Source of the DNA: Patescibacteria group bacterium
GTDB taxonomy: Bacteria; Patescibacteriota; Minisyncoccia; Phycocordibacterales; Phycocordibacteraceae
Length of the DNA: 5,800 nt
NCBI GenBank assembly: GCA_019246385.1
Contig: JAFAQP010000013.1
Location: 1-5,800, forward strand
Direction: 5' to 3'
How positions within the stretch are numbered: position 1 is the first letter of the stretch; each line of letters opens with the position of its first letter. The notes beneath the pieces were generated by a model, which had not been told where the DNA came from, did not search any database, and was given only the letters and a program-made list of their open reading frames with translations. Positions 1 through 4,211 of the stretch are shown in pieces. Both the position numbers and the translations under genes were made by a program.

Positions 1-2711
1 TTGACAAGGTGGCCGGAGAATGGAACCGGAAGTCCGGTGCCCACGTCGTTTAGATCGACGGTGAGTTTGAGGATCTTGTTGCCGTTCTTCGGGATCACAA
101 CGCCGTTGTTGAAGAGTGTCGAGGTCGCCGTAGTCTGGCTACCGGTGAAGTACGCTTCGCCGACTTTCGTCGCGCCGTCCCAGATAGAGACTTTGGCGAT
201 GTCAGCGGCCGAAGAAGAAGCGGTGTTCAATTGAAGACCGATCTTCGTCAGGTTGACGTCTTCATTCGTCGCAGCGAAACGCAGAGCGTTCACCGGAACG
301 TTTACCGACGTAGCTGATGCGAGCGTGTAGCCCGGAGCCGAGGAATCACCCGTTACCGTCGCCGCTCCTGCACCGATGGTTACGGTGATAGTCGGTGACG
401 ACGCATTCGTTCCGGTCACAGTCGTGCCGGAATTAACGCCAGTAAAGGTGAAGTTGGATGCTGTCTGCGGAGCAAACGAGTAGGTCGAGCCGTTTATGGC
501 AGAACCTGATACGTTGCAGCGAAGACCGAGCGTGAGCACAGTTCCCTTCGTGATCGTCTGCGGATTGTCGAGGACAACCGTAGTCGAGTACGGAGAAGTC
601 GTTGCCGTAGCGTTAGACGGCTGAAGGACATTCGAACCGGAGTTCAATGCCTGCGTACCGTTGTAGAACTGGCAGGACGTCAGGTCATTCTTGTTGGCGA
701 AGCCGCCGAAGGTAAGAGTGACCGGGATAGATGAGAGACGAATATCCTCACCAGACTGTGACGCGTCGAACTGGAAGTTCGCAAGAAGTACCTGCGAGCC
801 GCCCGGAACGATGGTCTGAGAAGCCGGAGAAGAAGAGACGCCGACCGCTACCGATCCGGCGCGGACCGTCATCGTGTTCATTGTGAATGAACCGAGGCCG
901 GAAAGCGAGATCGAGTTGCCAGAAGTCTCACCCTTCACATTCGTCCAGTCGGTCGAAGGATTGGTGGAAAGCTGGTAGGTCACGCCCGTAGCAACGCCCG
1001 AAGGCACTTTGCCGCGGACCGTGTATACATGGCGTCCCGTGTGGAAGGTGACGGTGTCGGTGAAAGTGATGGTGCCATTGGCGGCCTCGTCAACCGGTCC
1101 TGCGACGACCGAACCGTTCTCATCGACCAACGTGACGTTAGTGAGGAGACCGGCACCTGAAGAAGTCGCAACGGTGAATTTCATCGACTGAACTGACATT
1201 CCTTCGCCGCGCAAGTCAACCGCGAATCCGCCGAGAGGCTGATTCGGTACGTTGACTGCGATGTTCTGCGCAGGTACTTCGCTCGCTTTCGCGATCGTCG
1301 TTACCGCTGCGCCAGTAACCGTGACCTGGGAGGCATACACGTACGGAGAACCGCTCGTAACCGTGAGATTACCGCGGGTCGTCGGTACGGCAACGTTCGT
1401 CGGAGCAACCGGCGAAATTCCGTAACCATACGTTTCGCCCGTAGCGAAGATGTCGGTGTTCTTATCGACGTCGAAGATGACGCTGCGACCCGAAGCGTTC
1501 GAGCCGACGATGTCGCCTTGTACATAGACGTCAACCGAGTTTCCTTTCGGGATGACTACACCCGCGCCGAGGCTCGAGTAGTAGTATTTGCCGTCAGAGG
1601 AAAGCGTGGTCGGATAGCTCGTGCCGTTGACGACCGTCACGACATTCGCGAGGTCGGTAGCGGACACGGAACCCGTCTGGTTCCAGGTGACCGAGCGGAG
1701 GCGGACGTCTTCAGCCGATCCTGCCGTGAGGCGGAAACCGGTGAAGCGGTAGCCCGTCGTGCCGATGTTCTGGTTCGTAGACGCGTTGACCGCGAATGCG
1801 TTCGAAGTGTCGAGAGTCAGCGTGCCGACCGTGAGCGTATTGTTCAAGGTCTGCGAAGCGCCCGTTATCGGAAGAGATCCGGAAACGTTCGCCGTAGTGT
1901 TGATCGCGACGACTGCGATAGACGGAGCCTGTCCCGAGTATGTCGACAGATCAGACTGCATGTTGCCAGCGACGAGATAGTGCTTCGTCGTTCCTTTCGG
2001 AATTACGAAGGTGCCTCCAATCGTCGCCTGGTGGTTCGAATTGAAGGTTTTCGACGTGCCGACTTGCATGCCGGTGTCCTGATCGACCAGGATGACGCCC
2101 TGGAAGGCGGCATCGGAGCCGAGACCGGTCCTTTGTACCGTGACGCCGTTCACCGTGACGTCGCCGTCATTGCCGGCGGTCAGGTTGAAGGTCGTGAACG
2201 GAACGCGACTTGCTCCCTTCGGAGCGAGCGAATTAGCGGGCTGCGTGCCAGCGGAAACCGAAACACCTGTTCCTGCTGAAGGAGTAGGAGTCGGGGTCGG
2301 GGTCGGAGTGACCGTGCCAGCGCAGATAGCGTTAGCTTCCGCGCGGGACGCCGCACCGAAGTAGCCAGTTCCAGCGCTCAAGCCGAGAGGCGTGAGGACG
2401 GAAGTAGCATACTTTTCCTGGAACTTCGAGACGGCTTTAGCGGTCAGTTTCCCATAGTACGAGGTTTCCATTCCTGGAGAACCGGCACCGGAGGAAGCAA
2501 CCACCGTTGCAGCATCCGAGTTCAGGAGTTGCTGGAGCGCGAGCACATCCGGGCCGCGCGAACCTACTTTGAGGTTCACGTTCCAGGTGTGCGGACAGCC
2601 GGTAACCGTCGCAGCTGAGGCGACCTCGAGGGTCGCGACAAAGCTAAAAACGACAGCCACGGCTACTGCAGCAACCGCGATGAACGCGAGTGATTTTTGT
2701 GCAATAGACAT
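1..2711 (-). CDS. Secreted surface protein with N-terminal peptidoglycan-binding domain and tandem beta-rich repeats (3' end outside window)
   Basis: An uninterrupted frame of 903 codons runs from ATG at 2711 to the window edge with no stop, so the C-terminus is missing. Residues 1-34 form a signal peptide (MSIAQKS, a hydrophobic Ala/Val core, then a cleavage-like ASA-A). Residues about 43-130 match a PG_binding_1-type domain: 'LKVGSRGPDVLALQQLLN', then 'YYGKLTAKAVSKFQ', then 'GYFGAASRAEAN'. A Thr-Pro linker (residues 135-144) leads into Ser/Thr/Val/Gly-rich beta domains repeated five times. Only four cysteines are seen: C39 and C130 flank the first domain, and C680 and C732 lie in the fourth repeat. 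An in-frame TAG 15 bases upstream and the signal peptide fix the start, although no Shine-Dalgarno sequence is visible. Codon use favours C/G-ending codons, as in highly expressed genes. By family knowledge this is a cell-wall-bound surface-layer or adhesin-like protein. The exact role is unknown. Confidence 0.9.
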   Translation of the reverse strand, partial: MSIAQKSLAFIAVAAVAVAVVFSFVATLEVASAATVTGCPHTWNVNLKVGSRGPDVLALQQLLNSDAATVVASSGAGSPGMETSYYGKLTAKAVSKFQEKYATSVLTPLGLSAGTGYFGAASRAEANAICAGTVTPTPTPTPTPSAGTGVSVSAGTQPANSLAPKGASRVPFTTFNLTAGNDGDVTVNGVTVQRTGLGSDAAFQGVILVDQDTGMQVGTSKTFNSNHQATIGGTFVIPKGTTKHYLVAGNMQSDLSTYSGQAPSIAVVAINTTANVSGSLPITGASQTLNNTLTVGTLTLDTSNAFAVNASTNQNIGTTGYRFTGFRLTAGSAEDVRLRSVTWNQTGSVSATDLANVVTVVNGTSYPTTLSSDGKYYYSSLGAGVVIPKGNSVDVYVQGDIVGSNASGRSVIFDVDKNTDIFATGETYGYGISPVAPTNVAVPTTRGNLTVTSGSPYVYASQVTVTGAAVTTIAKASEVPAQNIAVNVPNQPLGGFAVDLRGEGMSVQSMKFTVATSSGAGLLTNVTLVDENGSVVAGPVDEAANGTITFTDTVTFHTGRHVYTVRGKVPSGVATGVTYQLSTNPSTDWTNVKGETSGNSISLSGLGSFTMNTMTVRAGSVAVGVSSSPASQTIVPGGSQVLLANFQFDASQSGEDIRLSSIPVTLTFGGFANKNDLTSCQFYNGTQALNSGSNVLQPSNATATTSPYSTTVVLDNPQTITKGTVLTLGLRCNVSGSAINGSTYSFAPQTASNFTFTGVNSGTTVTGTNASSPTITVTIGAGAATVTGDSSAPGYTLASATSVNVPVNALRFAATNEDVNLTKIGLQLNTASSSAADIAKVSIWDGATKVGEAYFTGSQTTATSTLFNNGVVIPKNGNKILKLTVDLNDVGTGLPVPFSGHLV
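3..2264 (-). repeat. Five tandem divergent domains in the surface protein
   Basis: From about residue 150 onward the protein repeats a pattern. Each unit opens with an acidic-Val/Ile turn followed by a beta strand ('GDVTVNGVTV', 'EDVRLRSVTW', 'MSVQSMKFTV', 'EDIRLSSIPV', 'EDVNLTKIGL'), with anchors at residues 185, 336, 507, 657 and 819. Each later carries a 'hydrophobic-x-Pro-Lys-Gly' turn before another strand ('IPKGTTKHYLV', 'IPKGNSVDVYV', 'FHTGRHVYTV', 'ITKGTVLTLGL', 'IPKNGNKILKL'), with its turn residue at 238, 388, 557, 721 and 874. Spacing of both anchors is about 150-171 residues, which argues for true domain duplication. Similarity between units is low outside these anchors. The last unit may be cut by the window edge. 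Confidence 0.7.
2280..2309 (-). repeat. Thr-Pro linker encoded by a short tandem repeat
   Basis: Codons for residues 135-144 alternate Thr (ACT/ACC) and Pro (CCG/CCT) five times, joining the peptidoglycan-binding domain to the repeat domains. Such TP tracts are typical extended, wall-spanning linkers. The DNA is an imperfect 6-base tandem repeat (GGTCGG-like on the plus strand), so copy-number change would lengthen or shorten the linker without shifting the frame. The plus strand here is G-rich (GG/GGGG runs), and this is the template strand of the gene. Confidence 0.75.
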
Positions 2712-2798
2712 AGTGCTTGATAATTTCTAATGATTAGGTATCACGCTGTCTCCGAGCTAATAAATGAAGGAAACGAAGCGTGAGCGCAGCTCTGAAGA

Positions 2799-2839
2799 GC
2801 TGGATGCTGAAAACACGAATCGTGCATTCAGCATCCAGC
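2799..2839. repeat. Perfect 13-bp inverted repeat (strong hairpin)
   Basis: GCTGGATGCTGAA at 2799-2811 is the exact reverse complement of TTCAGCATCCAGC at 2827-2839. The 15-base loop holds a further 4-bp stem (CACG 2814-2817 with CGTG 2821-2824) closing an AAT loop, with a 2x2 mismatch between the two stems. No T-run follows on either strand, so it is not a standard intrinsic terminator. It sits 88 bases before the surface-protein start and would lie in that gene's leader if transcription starts upstream. A second small stem (AGCTCT 2788-2793 with AGAGCT 2796-2801) shares three bases with it, so the two cannot both form fully. Confidence 0.7.
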
Positions 2840-3020
2840 CCGTCAAAGAAGCGCGTACCTTTTATATATGACTGGTAATAACGAACCTTGGCTCTTCATG
2901 AGGCCGCCGAACAAAAGCACAACACTTTTATTCATTTTTATTCGAAAGCGGCTGGAGAGCTTTGGATTGTGTTCCGGATATGAAACTGACAAGGTTCTTT
3001 CAACTATCCAATTTCGTAAA

Positions 3021-3065
3021 GCGCGACACAACTTCGCGCAATCGAACCTGCCCGTTTCGGGGCAG
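3021..3065 (-). promoter_or_regulatory. Two adjacent stem-loops in the putative surface-gene leader
   Basis: Read on the minus strand, CTGCCC-CGAAAC-GGGCAG (3065-3048) is followed 8 bases later by GCGCGA-AGTTGTG-TCGCGC (3039-3021). Both are perfect 6-bp GC-rich stems with 6- and 7-base loops. If transcription starts near 3066 the first stem lies at the very 5' end of the mRNA. In other bacteria that arrangement protects long-lived outer-protein mRNAs from decay. That role is inference here. Confidence 0.4.
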
Positions 3066-3102
3066 TCCAACCATTATACGCATGGTTCCTGAGGCCGCTG
3101 AA
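3066..3102 (-). promoter_or_regulatory. Candidate promoter for the surface-protein gene
   Basis: The minus strand carries a perfect -10 hexamer TATAAT at 3078-3073, and an A at 3066 falls 7 bases beyond it as a likely start point. The best -35 match is weak (TTCAGC, 3102-3097, 18-bp spacer, 3 of 6), and TG is one base out of place for an extended -10. It would give a leader of about 355 bases. A second, weaker AT-rich box (TATATAAAA, 2868-2860) lies closer to the gene and could be used instead. Confidence 0.35.
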
Positions 3103-3168
3103 AGCCCGAATCTGCGCGTGGTGTGGACAATTGAAACGACAAAAAGCCCTTTCTACAGAGCTTCCCTG

Positions 3169-3203
3169 CCGGGGATCAAAAGCGTGCGCTTTTTATCCAC
3201 CGG
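3169..3203 (-). terminator. Long imperfect hairpin downstream of the regulator gene, possible terminator
   Basis: The stem pairs CCGG (3169-3172) with CCGG (3200-3203), GGAT (3173-3176) with ATCC (3195-3198), and AAAAGC (3178-3183) with GCTTTT (3188-3193) around a GTGC loop, with one C/T mismatch and one bulged A. It lies about 100 bases past the stop codon of the minus-strand regulator gene. The A and T runs are inside the stem, not after a GC-rich stem, so it is not a textbook terminator. It is near-symmetric and could work on both strands. Confidence 0.4.
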
Positions 3204-3241
3204 GAGATAATACTCGAATAGTACAGAAAGGCAAGGCTATT

Positions 3242-3258
3242 GACGGCTATATACCGTC
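3242..3258. repeat. Short inverted repeat after the regulator stop codon
   Basis: GACGG (3242-3246) pairs with CCGTC (3254-3258) around the 7-base loop CTATATA, about 45 bases downstream of the regulator's stop. It is too short for a firm call. It could contribute to 3' end formation or be a protein-binding palindrome. Confidence 0.25.
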
Positions 3259-3300
3259 CCTATTACCAAATCACGGAAAAGGTGAATATGCTCTGAACGC

Positions 3301-4050
3301 CTAATGAGAGGGGGCTTTGGAATAGGTGGTCCAACGTCTATCGCCTTTTTTCACAAGGACACCTTCTGAAACCAGCGCGAGAAGGTCTCTTTGAACAGTT
3401 TTTCCGCTCACGTCAGGTATAAAGGACATGACGTCCCTTAACGAAATGTTCGGTTTCTTATTTAAAGTATCTAATATGATCTTTTTTCGATAGTTAAAGT
3501 CTGAGTTCATTCCTTTAGTCTCTGTCCTTTGGGCGTTAGAGCCACGCTGTAAAAGACCTAATCCATTATGTCTTATAGGGGTTGATATCGTCTTAGGATC
3601 GGACACAGTAGACTTTTTAAGGTCATACCCGCGTTCCGATATTTTTTCCAGATGAGCCCGCACAAAAGCAGCGAGAGAAGCGTATTCATCGCTTATGAGC
3701 TTGGCATTCATTCCTGATATAAGCCCAGCGTGATGGGCTGTTTGGAGAATAGTGATGATCTCAGCGCAACGGGCCTCAAAGCGTTCTTTACCTGTTTCTT
3801 TAAGCTCAAATGGGCTCGCGGAACGGGTAATGAGTTCGAGCGCGCATACCCGCAACCGGGTACGTACGGGCTCTTCGGAAGGCATAAAACCCGTGATCAC
3901 ATATAGGGCAGACGCGAGTCTTTCAGATTTTCGGACAATAAACGTATGATAGCTGTTCGAAAACAAAGTTGAAGTAGTCTCAAAAATGCTTGTATGTAGG
4001 CGGCTTTTTTCAAAGTCGTTGTTTTTGTCGTCCTTTATCGTATCGGTCAT
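3301..4050 (-). CDS. Putative transcriptional regulator with C-terminal DeoR-like winged helix
   Basis: A complete 249-residue soluble protein, with ATG at 4050 and TAG at 3303-3301. An in-frame TGA lies upstream, with no other usable start before it and no clear ribosome-binding site. Residues about 34-75 form a helical block ('FIVRKSERLASALYVITGF', then 'EEPVRTRLRVCALELI'). Residues 86-136 are helical and charged, and 140-185 look like a flexible linker. Residues 186-246 read as a winged helix: 'YRKKIILDTLNKKP', 'ISLRDVMSFIPD', recognition helix 'SGKTVQRDLLALVSEG', then a wing 'LVKKGDRRWTTYS', as in DeoR-type regulators. DNA binding is likely, but the ligand and targets are unknown. No sugar-sensing DeoR effector domain is seen: the extra domain is N-terminal and unfamiliar. 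Base composition looks more AT-rich than either neighbour. It lies on the same strand as the surface gene but 589 bases away, so a shared operon is unlikely. Confidence 0.8.
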   Translation of the reverse strand: MTDTIKDDKNNDFEKSRLHTSIFETTSTLFSNSYHTFIVRKSERLASALYVITGFMPSEEPVRTRLRVCALELITRSASPFELKETGKERFEARCAEIITILQTAHHAGLISGMNAKLISDEYASLAAFVRAHLEKISERGYDLKKSTVSDPKTISTPIRHNGLGLLQRGSNAQRTETKGMNSDFNYRKKIILDTLNKKPNISLRDVMSFIPDVSGKTVQRDLLALVSEGVLVKKGDRRWTTYSKAPSH

Positions 4051-4057
4051 GTGGTTT

Positions 4058-4077
4058 AGGTCGTAAGGATCTGACCT
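4058..4077. promoter_or_regulatory. Inverted repeat just upstream of the regulator start, possible operator
   Basis: AGGTC (4058-4062) and GACCT (4073-4077) are inverted copies with centres 15 bases apart, 8-27 bases before the regulator's ATG. Spacing of about one and a half helical turns and the position would suit a binding site, perhaps for self-control by the winged-helix protein. The arms are only 5 bp, so chance is quite possible. Confidence 0.2.
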
Positions 4078-4085
4078 TTGAGACC

Positions 4086-4181
4086 ATGGTAATGCGTCCC
4101 AAAGAAACCCGCAAGCATTCCTTCAGAGGGAAAGATGTGCCGTCTGAATTCTATAAAGATGTTGATCGCCAATCAAAATAA
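4086..4181 (+). CDS. Possible small ORF of 31 codons before ftsK
   Basis: ATG at 4086 (or a second in-frame ATG at 4092) opens a short frame ending in TAA at 4179-4181, coding for a charged peptide that begins MVMRPKETRKHSF and ends 'FYKDVDRQSK'. It is in the same frame as ftsK and stops 30 bases before its ATG. There is no good Shine-Dalgarno sequence and no recognised family. The composition looks protein-like (Lys/Arg/Asp/Glu-rich, with aromatic residues), but the length is within chance. It may be a small gene, a leader peptide or nothing. Confidence 0.25.
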   Translation: MVMRPKETRKHSFRGKDVPSEFYKDVDRQSK

Positions 4182-4195
4182 ACGCCGCTTTTGCA

Positions 4196-4204
4196 TGCTA
4201 AAAT
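4196..4204 (+). promoter_or_regulatory. Extended -10 promoter element for ftsK
   Basis: TGCTAAAAT fits an extended -10 (TGnTAtAAT, one mismatch in the hexamer). No -35 lies at 17 bp, which is common for extended -10 promoters. The start point predicted 6-8 bases downstream is 4210-4212, which coincides with the A of the ftsK ATG at 4212. The mRNA may therefore be leaderless, consistent with the lack of a Shine-Dalgarno sequence. Confidence 0.45.
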
Positions 4205-4211
4205 CTGCTCC

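Larger units (their letters stand above)
2895..3102. repeat. Imperfect 17-base direct repeat pair (2895-2911 and 3086-3102)
   Basis: TTCATGAGGCCGCCGAA at 2895-2911 and TTCCTGAGGCCGCTGAA at 3086-3102 match at 15 of 17 bases, with starts 191 bases apart. The second copy covers the place where a -35 element would lie for the minus-strand TATAAT candidate at 3073-3078. The first copy has no TATAAT at the same distance. This may be a duplicated regulatory site or chance. Confidence 0.35.
2712..3300. other. Long non-coding gap between regulator and surface-protein genes
   Basis: No frame here gives a convincing gene. The candidate ORFs (about 74-82 codons, on both strands and overlapping each other) show no recognisable domain, and one has no better claim than another. 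The stretch instead contains several inverted repeats and a TATAAT-like element, described separately. It most likely holds the end of the regulator transcript and the promoter and leader of the surface gene. A non-coding RNA gene is possible, but I recognise none. Confidence 0.6.

Noticed and set aside
980..1191. Short open frames on both strands at 980-1191, and on plus at 1-234, 1759-1980 and 2092-2364
   Set aside because: All lie inside the surface-protein gene in other frames and show no protein-like features of their own.
1518..2279. 253-codon open frame on the plus strand
   Set aside because: It is antisense to the surface-protein gene, is arginine-rich with no domain, and arises from the C/G-ending codons of the real gene. 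The opposite strand has a signal peptide and a recognisable domain.
2799..2839. Intrinsic terminator
   Set aside because: The hairpin is strong but no T-run follows it on either strand.
3021..3090. tRNA-like sequence on the minus strand (TATAATGGTTGGA, a GC stem-loop, then GGTTCGATT)
   Set aside because: The supposed T-arm does not pair, the anticodon-like loop has the wrong size, and no acceptor stem can be built. The TATAAT is better read as a -10 box.
2843..3210. Overlapping ORFs of 74-82 codons in the intergenic gap
   Set aside because: Three candidates on two strands cover the same DNA, none has a ribosome-binding site, domain or clear bias, and the stem-loops better explain the sequence.
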